A DNA stretch of 64,000 bases from positions 62,001 to 126,000 of the forward strand of contig NZ_CP149940.1 in the NCBI RefSeq assembly GCF_037948395.1, read 5' to 3'. Made by a program: the position numbers and the translations under genes. Within the stretch, counting starts at the first letter, position 1. Each line of letters opens with the position of its first letter. This DNA comes from Serratia nevei (GTDB lineage: Bacteria; Pseudomonadota; Gammaproteobacteria; Enterobacterales; Enterobacteriaceae). The notes under the pieces were generated by a model. It made no database searches. It was not told the DNA's origin and saw nothing but the letters and a program-made list of their open reading frames with translations. Positions 48,251-58,391 of this stretch are shown here, piece by piece.

Positions 48251-49354
48251 ATGCTGCAACGCCTGTCGCTCGGCATGCTGCTGCTGTGCGCGTTCAGCGC
48301 GGCGGCGGCCTGCGAGTGGCCGGGCTGGCAACAGTACAAGCAGTACTACATCAGCCCGCAGGGGCGGGTGATCGATCCGAGCAGCCCGAACAAAATCACC
48401 ACCTCAGAGGGACAGAGTTACGGCCTGTTCTTCGCCCTGGTGGCCAACGACCGGCCGACTTTCGATCGGCTGCTGGCCTGGACGGAGAACAACCTGGCGG
48501 CGGGCGATCTCAGCGCCCGTTTGCCCGCCTGGCTGTGGGGCGAGAGCGACGACAAGCAGTGGAAGGTGCTGGACGCCAACTCAGCGTCGGATGCCGATCT
48601 GTGGATAGCTTACAACCTGCTCGAAGCCGGCCGCCTGTGGAAAAGCCGGCGTTATCAAACCCTGGGGACGCTGCTGCTGCAACGCATCGGCCGCGAGGAA
48701 GTGGCCGACATTCCCGGCCTGGGCCTGATGCTGTTGCCGGGCAAAGTCGGGTTCGTGGCGGAAGATCGCTGGCGGCTGAACCCCAGCTACCTGCCGCCGC
48801 AGCTGCTGGCGCGTTTTGCGGCGCTGAACGGCCCGTGGCGCGCGATGCGCCAGGTCAATCAGCGGCTGTGGCTGGACACCGCGCCGCACGGCTTCTCACC
48901 GGACTGGGTGGTGTGGCGGGTCGGTGCCGGCTGGCAGCCGGATACCGTCAAGCCGAACGTCGGCAGCTACGACGCCATTCGGGTCTATCTGTGGGCCGGC
49001 ATGCTGGCGGACGACGATGAGCACAAGGCGGCGCTGCTCGAACGCTTCCAGCCGATGGCGCATCTCACCGCCAAACAGGGCGTGCCGCCGGAAAAAACCG
49101 ATACCGCCAGCGGCAAAACCACCGGCACCGGCCCGATCGGCTTTTCTGCCTCGATGCTGCCGATGTTGGCGACGCAGGCCGAGGCGCTGACGACACAGCG
49201 GCAACGCATCAGCGAACATCCGCCGGGTGACGACGCCTATTTCAGCGCCTCGCTGACGCTGTTCGGTCAGGGGTGGGATCAACAACGTTATCGCTTTAAT
49301 CGTCAGGGTGAATTGCAACCCTCGTGGGACGGCCAATGCACAACTTCAAAATAA
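48251..49354 (+). CDS. bcsZ: Periplasmic endo-1,4-glucanase BcsZ, glycoside hydrolase family 8
   Basis: The protein is 367 residues from ATG 48251; GTG 48242 and TTG 48233 are alternative starts. A signal peptide ends SAAAA near residue 18. The catalytic acid is Glu53 (TTSEGQSYG) and the base Asp241 (GSYDAIRVYLW), two residues off E. coli numbering. It trims cellulose during secretion. The gene begins 14 bases after the bcsB stop and overlaps bcsC by 19 bases, so the three are one translational block. Confidence 0.95.
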   Translation: MLQRLSLGMLLLCAFSAAAACEWPGWQQYKQYYISPQGRVIDPSSPNKITTSEGQSYGLFFALVANDRPTFDRLLAWTENNLAAGDLSARLPAWLWGESDDKQWKVLDANSASDADLWIAYNLLEAGRLWKSRRYQTLGTLLLQRIGREEVADIPGLGLMLLPGKVGFVAEDRWRLNPSYLPPQLLARFAALNGPWRAMRQVNQRLWLDTAPHGFSPDWVVWRVGAGWQPDTVKPNVGSYDAIRVYLWAGMLADDDEHKAALLERFQPMAHLTAKQGVPPEKTDTASGKTTGTGPIGFSASMLPMLATQAEALTTQRQRISEHPPGDDAYFSASLTLFGQGWDQQRYRFNRQGELQPSWDGQCTTSK

Positions 49355-52300
49355 ACTGGCTGAATTTGATTCCGCTGAGCCTGGCGATGTTGCCACAGGC
49401 ACGCGCCGCGGAGGCCGTGGCCCCGGAGCAGTGGCTGCTGGAGCAGGTGCGTATTGGCGAGGCCGGCAACAAGGACGATCTGGTGCGCCAGTCGCTGTAC
49501 CGGCTCGAGCTGATGGATCCGAACAACCCGGACGTGATCGCCGCGCGCATGCGTTTGGCGCTGCGGCAGGGCAACATGGCGCTGGCGCAGCAGCAGTTGG
49601 ACAAGCTGAAAACCCTCGCGCCGCAGTCCAGCGCCTATCGCCAGGCGCAAATGAACATGCTGCTGACGCAGCCGGAAACCCGGCAAAAGCTGCAGCAGGC
49701 CCGCCTGATGGCGACTGCCGGTCGGTTGCCGGAGGCCAAGGCGCAGTACGATGCGCTGTTCCACGGCGAGCCGCCGACGCTCGATCTGGCGGTGGAATAT
49801 TGGCGACTGGTGGCGCGTTTGCCGGGGCAGGAGGCGAAGGCGTTGAAGCAGCTGCAGGCGCTGGATCAGCAATATTCCGGCAACGTGGCGCTGCGTATGT
49901 CGCTGGCGCGCATGCTGTTCAGTCAGAACCAGGACGCGCAGGCCTATGAGCTGCTGCAGAAGATCGCCGCCGATCCGGCCGGGCGCGGCGATGCCGCCGA
50001 TCTGTGGCTGGACAAGGTCAAAGCGATGCCGGTCAGCGCGCAAAGCGTGGCGGCGCTCAACCGCTTCCTCGGCGTGTTCGACACCGGCGATCAGGCGACC
50101 AGCGCCCGCGAAGAGCTGGCCAGACAGCAGAAACTGTTGGCCGATCCGGCGTATCAGGCACGGGTACGCGGCCTGGCACAGGTGGATAAAGGCGGCAGCC
50201 GGGCGGCCATTCCGGAGTTGCAAAAGGCGTTGGCGGCGGCGCCGAACGACGCCGAGGTGCTGGGCGCGCTCGGCCAGGCCTATTCGCGCGCCGGCAACCG
50301 CCCGCAGGCGCTGAAACTGTTCCGCCAGGCGCTGGCCGCCGACAAGAACGGCTACGACAGCGGCAAGTGGCAAAGCCTGATCAAGAGCACCGGCTACTGG
50401 CTGGCGATCGACGAAGGCGACAAGGCGCTGAAGGCCGGCAATCTCGCGCTGGCCAGGCAGAAATACCAGCAGGCGCGCCAGCTCGACGACAGCGACGGCG
50501 ATGCGTTTATCGGCCTGGGCGATGTGGCGGTGGCGAGCAAGGATGACGCCGCGGCGGAAGGATTTTATCAGCAGGCGCTGCGGCGCGACCCCGGCAACGG
50601 CAGCGCGCTGCGCGGCCTGGTGAATCTCTATCAACGGCAGTCGCCGGAAAAAGCGCTGGCCTACCTCAACGGCCTGCCGCGCAGCCAACAGGCCAAGCTG
50701 CGTAGCACCCTCGACGGGCTGCGGCTCGATATGTTGAAACAGCAGGCGGAGGCGCTGGCGGCGCAGCAGCAGTGGCAGCAGGCGGCGGAAATCTATCGCC
50801 GCGCTCAGCCGATGGATCCCGACGATGTCTGGCTGACCTATCGTTACGCGCAGGCGCTGCGTCAGGCCGGGCAGCCGCAGCAGGCGGACGCTCTGTTCCG
50901 GCAGCTGGCGCAGCGTCAGCGCGTCAATCCGCAGTTGGCCTATGCCTATGCGCTCTACCTTTCCGGCAGCGATCGCGACGACCAGGCGCTGGCGCAGCTC
51001 AATACGCTGCCTGTGGCGCAGTGGAACGACAACATGCGCGAACTGGCGCAGCGGCTGAAAATGCAGGCGGTGATCGCGCAGGCCGAACGGCTGCGGGCGG
51101 CCGGCGACGAACCGGCGGCGGAAGCCTATCTGCGCCGGCAGCCGGCGGACACCCGCATCGATTTGCTGCTGGCCGACTGGGCGCTGGCGCGCGGGGAGTA
51201 TGCGGCGGCGCTGGAGGATTATCAGCGGGTGAAACGGCGCGAACCGAACAACCCGGATGCGCAACTGGGCGAGATCGAAGCCTATGTCGCGCAAGGGGAT
51301 TTGGACGCGGCGCGCCAGCGGCTGAAAACCGAACCGCAGCCGCAAGACGCTTCGCTCAATAGCCAACGGCGGGTGGCCAACGCCTGGAGTGCGGTCGGCG
51401 ATCCGCAGCAGGCCGACGCGCTCTTCAACCGGCTGAAAACGGCGGCGGCCTCGGAGCCCGTGGGGCAGACCAAGGCGCTGATCTACCGCGACGCCGCCCG
51501 TCTGGAACGGGCGCAGCGGCAGCCGGAGCGGGCGCAGCAGGACTACCGCCAGGCGATGGTGGCCGGCGGCATCACGCCGACGCTGCCGCAGGACAATGAC
51601 AGCTACACCTATTTGACGCGCAATAACCCGAGCGACGACTGGCTGAAACGCGGCATCCGTTCCGACGCCGCGGATCTGTATCGGCAGCAAGACGTGAACG
51701 TCACGCTCGATCACGATTACTGGCGCTCGAGCGGCACCGGCGGCATTTCCGACTTCAACGCGCACGACACCATGCTGCAGGTGGACATGCCGCTGTATGA
51801 CGGGCGCGCCTTCTTGCGCACCGACACCGTGCAGCTGGACGCCGGCCGCTTCTCGACCGACGGCAGCGGCAAGTACTACGAGACCTTCGGCACCTGCAAT
51901 ACGCAAGGGTGCCGCGGCGATGAACACCAGAAAACCACCGGCACCAGCGTGGCGGCCGGCTGGAAAAACGACCGCTGGGCCGCCGACATCGGCACGACGC
52001 CGATGGGCTTTGAGGTGGTCGACTGGACCGGCGGCCTGGCCTACAGCGGCGACTGGAACCACATCGGTTGGACGCTGGCGGCCTCGCGGCGGCCGATCTC
52101 CAGCTCGCTGCTGGCGTTCGGCGGTGCCAAAGATCCGAACACCGGCACCACCTGGGGCGGCGTGCGCGCCACCGGCGTCAGCCTGAGCGCGAGCTACGAT
52201 CGCGGCGAGGCGAACGGCGTGTGGGCCGATCTCAGCGCGCACCAGATTACCGGCAAGAACGTGGCGGACAACCAGCGGCAGCGGTTGATGGCCGGCTACT

Positions 52301-52809
52301 ACTACAAGCTGATCAACGAAGACAATCGCCGTCTGAGCGTCGGGCTCAATACCATGCTGTGGCACTACCAGAAGGATTTGAGCGGCTACTCGCTGGGGCA
52401 GGGCGGCTATTACAGCCCGCAGCAATATCTGTCGCTGTCGCTGCCGGTCAACTATCGCCAGCGCACCGAGAACTGGTCGTGGGAGCTGGGCGGTTCGGTT
52501 TCGATGTCCCATTCGAAAACCGATAGCCAGCGCCGCTATCCGCTGCAGGGGCTGATCCCGGATTCACTGCCCGATAAGTTCGCCGTCGAGGACGGCAGCG
52601 CCTCGAGCGGCGTCGGTTATACGCTGCGGGCGATCGTCGAACGCCGCCTCAGTTCGCACTGGACGCTCGGCGCCGGCATCGACATTCAGCAGGCGAAGGA
52701 CTATACGCCGAGCCACGCGTTGATTTATCTGCGTTATTCCCTGGCCGGCTGGCAGGGAGATCTCGATTTGCCGCCGCAACCGCTGACGCCTTACGCCGAC
52801 TTCAAGTAA
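49336..52809 (+). CDS. bcsC: Cellulose outer-membrane export protein BcsC
   Basis: The protein is 1157 residues from ATG 49336. A signal peptide (ending ARA near residue 24) precedes about 19 tetratricopeptide-like repeats over residues 25-770, rich in Ala/Gln/Leu (for example QALKLFRQALAADKNGYDS). A C-terminal 16-strand beta barrel from about residue 810 (YWRSSGTGGISDFNAHDTML, ending PLTPYADFK) follows. It forms a periplasmic scaffold and outer-membrane pore for the polymer. It is last in bcsRQABZC. Confidence 0.95.
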   Translation: MHNFKINWLNLIPLSLAMLPQARAAEAVAPEQWLLEQVRIGEAGNKDDLVRQSLYRLELMDPNNPDVIAARMRLALRQGNMALAQQQLDKLKTLAPQSSAYRQAQMNMLLTQPETRQKLQQARLMATAGRLPEAKAQYDALFHGEPPTLDLAVEYWRLVARLPGQEAKALKQLQALDQQYSGNVALRMSLARMLFSQNQDAQAYELLQKIAADPAGRGDAADLWLDKVKAMPVSAQSVAALNRFLGVFDTGDQATSAREELARQQKLLADPAYQARVRGLAQVDKGGSRAAIPELQKALAAAPNDAEVLGALGQAYSRAGNRPQALKLFRQALAADKNGYDSGKWQSLIKSTGYWLAIDEGDKALKAGNLALARQKYQQARQLDDSDGDAFIGLGDVAVASKDDAAAEGFYQQALRRDPGNGSALRGLVNLYQRQSPEKALAYLNGLPRSQQAKLRSTLDGLRLDMLKQQAEALAAQQQWQQAAEIYRRAQPMDPDDVWLTYRYAQALRQAGQPQQADALFRQLAQRQRVNPQLAYAYALYLSGSDRDDQALAQLNTLPVAQWNDNMRELAQRLKMQAVIAQAERLRAAGDEPAAEAYLRRQPADTRIDLLLADWALARGEYAAALEDYQRVKRREPNNPDAQLGEIEAYVAQGDLDAARQRLKTEPQPQDASLNSQRRVANAWSAVGDPQQADALFNRLKTAAASEPVGQTKALIYRDAARLERAQRQPERAQQDYRQAMVAGGITPTLPQDNDSYTYLTRNNPSDDWLKRGIRSDAADLYRQQDVNVTLDHDYWRSSGTGGISDFNAHDTMLQVDMPLYDGRAFLRTDTVQLDAGRFSTDGSGKYYETFGTCNTQGCRGDEHQKTTGTSVAAGWKNDRWAADIGTTPMGFEVVDWTGGLAYSGDWNHIGWTLAASRRPISSSLLAFGGAKDPNTGTTWGGVRATGVSLSASYDRGEANGVWADLSAHQITGKNVADNQRQRLMAGYYYKLINEDNRRLSVGLNTMLWHYQKDLSGYSLGQGGYYSPQQYLSLSLPVNYRQRTENWSWELGGSVSMSHSKTDSQRRYPLQGLIPDSLPDKFAVEDGSASSGVGYTLRAIVERRLSSHWTLGAGIDIQQAKDYTPSHALIYLRYSLAGWQGDLDLPPQPLTPYADFK

Positions 52810-52979
52810 CCGGGAGGGGAAAGATTCGGAGTGTCGGACACCGGGGAGTTTTGTTACCCTGTGTCCGGGTCGCGTTTGTTCGCTTTAGGAAAAGACTGAA
52901 ACCCGCGATTTTCTTGGCTTTGCCTGCGGCATAGCCAGATTAAAACAGCCGATGATCGAGTATACTCAGCCCGGTTCGA

Positions 52980-53011
52980 GGGGGCGGGTGAGAGTCAGCC
53001 CCCTTTTTGTT
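52980..53011 (+). terminator. Terminator between bcsC and hmsP
   Basis: GGGGGC (52980-52985) and GCCCCC (52998-53003) with TTTTTGTTT after. It lies 171 bases after bcsC and only 27 bases before hmsP, directly downstream of a -10-like TATACT (52961-52966), so it may be either the bcs terminator or a leader attenuator of hmsP. The remaining gap, 52810-52960, shows no gene. Confidence 0.75.
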
Positions 53012-53037
53012 TCAGCCCGATTTCACGGAGAGCAGGT

Positions 53038-55044
53038 TTGCGGGTCAGGCGTTCGTTAACGATTAAGCAGATGGCGACGGTGTCCGGCGTGGCACTGGTC
53101 ACGATCTGTATCTTTATCGTGATCCAGTTATTCCACTTTGTGCAGCAGCGCAGGGATGACTACGCCCAGCAACTGGAGAATATCGCTCATTCCGTGCGCC
53201 AGCCGTTGGCGGAAGCGGTGCTGCGCATGGACGTGCCGGAAGCCAAAAAGGTGCTGAATACGCTGCTGCCGGTCGGCATTTTGAGCCGGGCGGATATCGT
53301 CTTGCCGAACGAGTTTCAGGCGCTGCACGCCAATTTCCCGCCTGAGAGGCCGGTGCCGACGCTGATCGCCCGGCTGTTTGAACTGCCGATCCAAATTTCC
53401 GTACCGCTCTATTCGCTGGAGCGGGTGCCGGCTAACCAGCAGCCGCTGGCCTATCTGGTGCTGCAGGCCGACTCGTTCCGCATGTACCAGTTTATCCTCA
53501 GTATTTTGTCGACCATGTTGTCGACCTACCTGCTGCTGGCGCTGATCCTGTCGGTGGCCATCACCTGGTGCATGAACCGGCTGATGGTGCATCCGCTGCG
53601 CGCGATGGCCAAGGAGCTGGAAAACATCTCGCAGGACGAAGCGCCCTATCACCAGCTGATGCTGCCGGCGCTGCACCAGGACGACGAGCTCGGCCTGTTG
53701 GTGCGCAACTACAACCGCAATCAACAGACGCTGGCCAAGGCGCATGCCGACATGAGCCGCCTCAGCACCCGCCATCCGGTGACCGAACTGCCGAATCCGG
53801 CGTTGCTGAACGCGTTGCTGGAACAGCATATCGCTTCCAGCCTGCGCCCCGAGCGTTTTAACCTGCTGGTGATCGGCATCGAGACGCTGCATGAGGCCTC
53901 GGGCGTGATGAGCCCGGCGATGCGTGAAGCGTTGCTGTTGGCGCTGGCGAAGAAGCTGCGCGGCTGCATCGACGAAAACGGCGTGCTGGCGCAGCTGAGC
54001 AATACCGAATTCGCCATCCTGGCCAAGGGCATCGAGCGGCCGTTCCACGCCATGCAGCTGGCACGGCGCATCATGGCGGAGATCAACGCGCCGTTGACGC
54101 TGGAAGGCTTGGCGCTGCGGCCCAACGCCAGCATCGGCATCGCGCACTACCTTAATCAGGGGGAAAGTGCGGAACAGCTGCTGCGCAGCGCCACCTCGGC
54201 GATGATGTCCGCGCACCGCGAAGGAAAAAATCAGATCCTGTTCTTCGAACCCAGCCTGACGGAACGCACGCAGAAGCGGTTGACGCAGGAGAGCGAGATC
54301 TTGCACGGCATCGAACAGCGGCATTTTACGCTGTTCCTGCAGCCGCAGATCGACATGCAGTCCAACGAGGTGATCGGCGCCGAAGCGTTGCTGCGTTGGC
54401 AGCAGTATGACGGCAGCTATACCCTGCCGGCCGACGTTATCCCGCTCGCGGAAGAGCTGGGCGTGATCGTGCCCCTCGGCAACTGGGTGCTGGAAGAGTC
54501 CTGCCGTATCCTGGCGGACTGGCAGCAACGCGGCATTGAGCTGCCGCTGGCGGTCAACGTTTCCGGTATTCAGATGCAGGATGAGGCGTTCGTTCCGCAT
54601 CTGAAAAACCTGCTGGCGCAGTATCGGATCGATCCGCGCAAGCTGCTGCTGGAGATCACCGAGACGGTACGCATCGACGATCTCGACCGTGCGCTGGCGC
54701 TGCTGCGTGAGCTGCACGATCTGGGATTGTCGATCGCGCTGGACGACTTCGGGATGGGCTACTCCAGCCTGGAGTACCTGAACCGCTTGAAATCCCTGCC
54801 GATTGACCTGATTAAAATCGACCGCAGTTTCATTCAGGGGCTGCCGGCCGACGATGCGATGGTGCGCATCGTCAGCTCGATCTCTGAAGTGCTGGCGTTG
54901 CCGGTGATGGCCGAAGGCGTGGAAAACGCCGAGCAGCGCGACTGGCTGCTGAAGCACGGCATTCGCAGCGGGCAAGGATTCCTGTTTGCCCGGCCGCTGC
55001 CGCGCGAAGCGTTCGAAGCCGAGTTTTGCCGCGCGGCGCCGTGA
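53038..55044 (+). CDS. hmsP: c-di-GMP phosphodiesterase HmsP/PdeK (YhjK)
   Basis: The 668-residue inner-membrane protein has two membrane helices (residues about 15-35 and 155-185) flanking a periplasmic sensor loop, then HAMP, a degenerate GGDEF domain (SNTEF at the active-site position, so no cyclase activity is expected) and an intact EAL domain: Glu449-Ala-Leu in GAEALLRW, DDFGMGYSS, and KIDRSF. It hydrolyses c-di-GMP and restrains biofilm matrix in Yersinia and relatives, which fits its place beside the cellulose operon. The TTG start follows GGAG/AGG. Confidence 0.93.
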   Translation: MRVRRSLTIKQMATVSGVALVTICIFIVIQLFHFVQQRRDDYAQQLENIAHSVRQPLAEAVLRMDVPEAKKVLNTLLPVGILSRADIVLPNEFQALHANFPPERPVPTLIARLFELPIQISVPLYSLERVPANQQPLAYLVLQADSFRMYQFILSILSTMLSTYLLLALILSVAITWCMNRLMVHPLRAMAKELENISQDEAPYHQLMLPALHQDDELGLLVRNYNRNQQTLAKAHADMSRLSTRHPVTELPNPALLNALLEQHIASSLRPERFNLLVIGIETLHEASGVMSPAMREALLLALAKKLRGCIDENGVLAQLSNTEFAILAKGIERPFHAMQLARRIMAEINAPLTLEGLALRPNASIGIAHYLNQGESAEQLLRSATSAMMSAHREGKNQILFFEPSLTERTQKRLTQESEILHGIEQRHFTLFLQPQIDMQSNEVIGAEALLRWQQYDGSYTLPADVIPLAEELGVIVPLGNWVLEESCRILADWQQRGIELPLAVNVSGIQMQDEAFVPHLKNLLAQYRIDPRKLLLEITETVRIDDLDRALALLRELHDLGLSIALDDFGMGYSSLEYLNRLKSLPIDLIKIDRSFIQGLPADDAMVRIVSSISEVLALPVMAEGVENAEQRDWLLKHGIRSGQGFLFARPLPREAFEAEFCRAAP

Positions 55045-55317
55045 GCGTCGCGTTACCTTTCCGGTACTTTTCCCCGTCCGAAAATCGCCATTCTCTCCCT
55101 ACCTCTTTTGAGTTAGTGCAAACAAAGGCTTACGCAATTTTCAGCTTTGCACCCAGACTGACGCGTTTCAGCTCTTAAATTCACATCAACCCCGTGGGGC
55201 GGGTGCAACAAATTATTTCCATGTTGTTAAGTGGGTGTTATTTTCCGCGCAAGCGATGAACAGGCTGGATGTTTAGACTGCTGCCTGGTGCGTGTCTTCC
55301 CCCCATAGGACGTTCAT
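55045..55317 (+). promoter_or_regulatory. dctA upstream region
   Basis: This 273-bp gap has no gene. It contains an inverted pair GTGCAAA (55116-55122) and TTTGCAC (55146-55152), 23 bases apart, in an AT-rich stretch, a plausible activator site for dctA. No hairpin terminator for hmsP was recognised. AGGACG lies before the dctA ATG. Confidence 0.4.
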
Positions 55318-56604
55318 ATGAAAACAACAATCTTTAAGAGCCTCTATTTTCAGGTGCTGACGGCGATCACGCTGGGTATCCTGCTTGGCCATTTCTACCC
55401 TGACCTCGGCGCCGAGATGAAACCTCTGGGCGATGGCTTCGTCAAACTGATCAAGATGATTATCGCCCCGGTGATCTTCTGCACCGTGGTGACCGGCATC
55501 GCCGGCATGGAAAGCATGAAGGCGGTGGGCCGCACCGGCGCCATCGCGCTGCTGTATTTTGAAATCGTCAGCACCATCGCGCTGATTATCGGCCTGGTGA
55601 TCGTCAACCTGGTGCAACCGGGCGCTGGCATGAACGTCGATCCCGGCACGCTGGACGCCAAAGCGGTAGCGGTCTACGCCGAGCAGGCGCAGCAGCAGGG
55701 CATCATTCCGTTCCTGCTGGATATCATTCCCGGCAGCGTGATCGGCGCGTTCGCCAGCGGCAACATTCTGCAGGTGCTGCTGTTCGCGGTGCTGTTCGGC
55801 TTCGCCCTGCATCGTCTGGGTGAGAAAGGGCAGCTGATCTTCAACGTGATCGACAGCTTCTCGCGGGTGATTTTCGGCATCATCAACATGATCATGCGCC
55901 TGGCGCCGCTGGGGGCCTTCGGCGCCATGGCGTTTACCATCGGTAAATACGGCGTCGGCACCCTGGTGCAACTCGGCCAGCTGATCGTGTGCTTCTACAT
56001 TACCTGTATCCTGTTCGTGGTGGTGGTGTTGGGCAGCATCGCCCGCGCCAACGGCTTCAGCATCTTCAAATTCGTCAACTACATCAAAGAAGAACTGTTG
56101 ATCGTGCTGGGGACCTCGTCGTCCGAGTCCGCGTTGCCGCGCATGCTGGATAAAATGGAGAAGCTGGGCTGCAAGAAATCGGTGGTGGGCCTGGTGATCC
56201 CGACCGGGTACTCCTTTAACCTGGACGGCACGTCTATCTACCTGACCATGGCCGCGGTGTTTATCGCGCAGGCGACCAATACCCACATGGACATCATGCA
56301 TCAGGTTACTCTGCTGGTGGTGCTGCTGCTTTCCTCCAAAGGGGCGGCGGGCGTGACCGGCAGCGGCTTTATCGTGCTGGCCGCCACCATCTCCGCCGTC
56401 GGCCATCTGCCGTTGGCCGGCCTGGCGCTGATCCTCGGCATCGATCGCTTCATGTCGGAAGCCCGCGCGCTGACCAACCTGGTGGGCAACGGGGTGGCGA
56501 CCGTGGTGGTGGCGAAGTGGTGCGACCAACTGGATGAGAAACAGCTGAAAGACACGCTGAACAACAAAAACGCCGGCGCGGACAAAACGCAGCCTTCCGC
56601 CTGA
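55318..56604 (+). CDS. dctA: C4-dicarboxylate:cation symporter DctA
   Basis: The 428-residue protein (the E. coli length) is an inner-membrane member of the glutamate/dicarboxylate transporter fold, with re-entrant loop HP1 containing [14 protein letters not shown], the unwound helix motif [10 protein letters not shown] (NxDGT) and HP2 [13 protein letters not shown]. It imports succinate, fumarate, malate and aspartate aerobically. The gene position between hmsP and yhjJ is conserved in enterobacteria. It is followed by a long hairpin. Confidence 0.97.
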   Translation: MKTTIFKSLYFQVLTAITLGILLGHFYPDLGAEMKPLGDGFVKLIKMIIAPVIFCTVVTGIAGMESMKAVGRTGAIALLYFEIVSTIALIIGLVIVNLVQPGAGMNVDPGTLDAKAVAVYAEQAQQQGIIPFLLDIIPGSVIGAFASGNILQVLLFAVLFGFALHRLGEKGQLIFNVIDSFSRVIFGIINMIMRLAPLGAFGAMAFTIGKYGVGTLVQLGQLIVCFYITCILFVVVVLGSIARANGFSIFKFVNYIKEELLIVLGTSSSESALPRMLDKMEKLGCKKSVVGLVIPTGYSFNLDGTSIYLTMAAVFIAQATNTHMDIMHQVTLLVVLLLSSKGAAGVTGSGFIVLAATISAVGHLPLAGLALILGIDRFMSEARALTNLVGNGVATVVVAKWCDQLDEKQLKDTLNNKNAGADKTQPSA

Positions 56605-56617
56605 TATTGGCGGCGAA

Positions 56618-56643
56618 TCACCGGCCGCAGCCGCGGCCGGTGA
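56618..56643 (+). terminator. Hairpin after dctA
   Basis: TCACCGGCCGC and GCGGCCGGTGA form an 11-bp stem with loop AGCC, 13 bases after the stop. There is no U-tract (GGGAAAACC follows). Confidence 0.6.
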
Positions 56644-56800
56644 GGGAAAACCCCTGCCTCGTAACGATTTCTTGCATTAAAAACCCCGCTATCTATTATT
56701 TTTCACTCTAATGAGTGACATCCGCAAAGGCGCGCGGTCTAACACGATGGTACACTTTCTGCTTTCCGCCCCACTGTGAAACTCAGGGCGTATTTTTATG

Positions 56801-56817
56801 ATTCCATTGAATGGAAT
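56801..56817. promoter_or_regulatory. Perfect palindrome in the yhjJ promoter region
   Basis: ATTCCATT-G-AATGGAAT is fully symmetric and lies 48 bases before the yhjJ start. A second dyad, TCACTC-TAAT-GAGTGA, is at 56703-56718. Either may be an operator; the regulator is unknown. Confidence 0.4.
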
Positions 56818-56864
56818 ACACGCATTTGCATAAGAAATTGGATAGTCATTAAGTAGGGGTTCAC

Positions 56865-58367
56865 ATGCAGGGCACCAGAATTCATCTTATAGTTGGTGGG
56901 CTGCTATTGGCTGCCGCCAGTAGCAGCGTGCAGGCTGAAGCACTACAACCCGATCCTGCCTGGCAGCAGGGGTCGCTGGCCAACGGGTTTTCATGGCAGA
57001 TTCTCGATACGCCGCAGCGGCCAAGCGACCGCGTGGAACTGCGGCTGATCGTCAATACCGGCTCCCTGGTGGAGTCTTCGCAGCAGACCGGCTTCGCCCA
57101 TCTGCTGCCGCGGCTGGCGTTGGCGCGCAGCGAAAGCTTTACCGCGCCGCAGCTGCGCGCCCTGTGGCAACAGAGCGTGGATAACGAGCGGCCGCTGCCG
57201 CCGGCGATCATCTCGTATGATTTCACCATGTATAACCTCAGCCTGCCGAACAACCGGCCCGACCTGCTGAAAGAAGCGCTGGCCTGGCTGGCGGACACCA
57301 CCGGCAAACTGGCGATCGACGAGCATACGGTGCACGCGGTGATGAATTCCAGCATCAATCCGGTCGGCACTTTCCCGCCCAATACCAAAGACGCCTGGTG
57401 GCGTTACCGCCTGAAAGGCTCGACGCTGCTGGCGCACGATCCGGCGCAGCCGGCGAAACGGCCGGTCAATCTCGAGCAGCTGAAGAAATTCTATCAACAG
57501 TGGTATACCCCGGACGCCATGACGCTGTTCGTGGTCGGCAAGGTGGACAGCCGCAGCCTGGGCGAACAGATCAACAAGGCGTTCTCGCCGCTGCAGGGCA
57601 AACGTGAAACCCCGGCCCCGATGCCGACGCTGACGCCGCTGCCACAGCAGCCGGTAAGCCTGATCAGCGAGCAGGTGAAGCAGGATACGCTGTCTATCAT
57701 GTGGGATTCGCCGTGGCATCCGATTCGCGATTCGCAGAGCCTGCTCCGCTACTGGCGTGGCGATCTTGCTCGCGAGGCGCTGTTCTGGCATCTCCAGCAG
57801 ACGCTGGAAAAAAGCGACCAGAAGAACCTGCATCTGGGCTTTGACTGCCGCGTGCAGTACCAGCGCGGGCAGTGCGCCATCCATCTGGATACGCCGAACA
57901 ACAATCTGAACGGCAGCCTGGGCTTTATCGCCCGCGAGCTGGCCAACGTGCGTGACAACGGCCTGTCCAAAGAGGAATTCGATGCATTGCTGGCGCAGAA
58001 AAACGATCAGCTGAGCAAGCTGTTCGCGACCTACGCCCGTACCGATACCGACGTGCTGATGAGCCAGCGCCTGCGTTCGCAGCAGAGCGGGGTGGTGGAT
58101 ATCGCGCCGGAGCTGTATCAGAAGCTGCGTCAGGAGTTCCTGTCCAGCCTGACGCTGGAGACGCTGAATCAGGCGCTGAAGCTGCAGCTTTCTCAGGAGG
58201 CGACGCTGGTGCTGATGCAGCCGAAGGGCGAGCCGGAAATGAGCATGAAGCAGCTGCAGGAAACCTATAACGGCATCATGATGCCGGCGCCGGCGGTGGT
58301 GACGGAAGAAGCCAAACCGGCCGACACCGCGGTGGCTGCGCCAGCGACGGACGCCGGCGCGCAGTAA
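56865..58367 (+). CDS. yhjJ: Catalytically degenerate M16-family periplasmic protein YhjJ
   Basis: The 500-residue protein has a signal peptide ending VQA near residue 24. Two M16 (insulinase-like) domains cover about 35-245 and 255-450. The inverted zinc motif HxxEH is broken: GFAHLLPRL replaces GxAHxxEH, keeping one His but not the Glu or second His. It therefore is probably not a metalloprotease, though it may bind peptides. The C-terminal 30 residues are Ala/Pro/Thr-rich. Its function in E. coli is also unknown. The neighbour dctA is conserved. Confidence 0.9.
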   Translation: MQGTRIHLIVGGLLLAAASSSVQAEALQPDPAWQQGSLANGFSWQILDTPQRPSDRVELRLIVNTGSLVESSQQTGFAHLLPRLALARSESFTAPQLRALWQQSVDNERPLPPAIISYDFTMYNLSLPNNRPDLLKEALAWLADTTGKLAIDEHTVHAVMNSSINPVGTFPPNTKDAWWRYRLKGSTLLAHDPAQPAKRPVNLEQLKKFYQQWYTPDAMTLFVVGKVDSRSLGEQINKAFSPLQGKRETPAPMPTLTPLPQQPVSLISEQVKQDTLSIMWDSPWHPIRDSQSLLRYWRGDLAREALFWHLQQTLEKSDQKNLHLGFDCRVQYQRGQCAIHLDTPNNNLNGSLGFIARELANVRDNGLSKEEFDALLAQKNDQLSKLFATYARTDTDVLMSQRLRSQQSGVVDIAPELYQKLRQEFLSSLTLETLNQALKLQLSQEATLVLMQPKGEPEMSMKQLQETYNGIMMPAPAVVTEEAKPADTAVAAPATDAGAQ

Positions 58368-58391
58368 TCGCAGCAGGGGGCTCAGGCCCCC

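Noticed and set aside
49303..52512. A 1069-codon open frame antisense to bcsC
   Set aside because: It mirrors bcsC in a GC-rich gene and has no recognisable domain or ribosome site; the composition (many Arg, Gln, His) is typical of a shadow frame.
55116..55152. A sigma-54 promoter for dctA
   Set aside because: TTTGCAC resembles the -12 half, but no GG is found at the right -24 distance.
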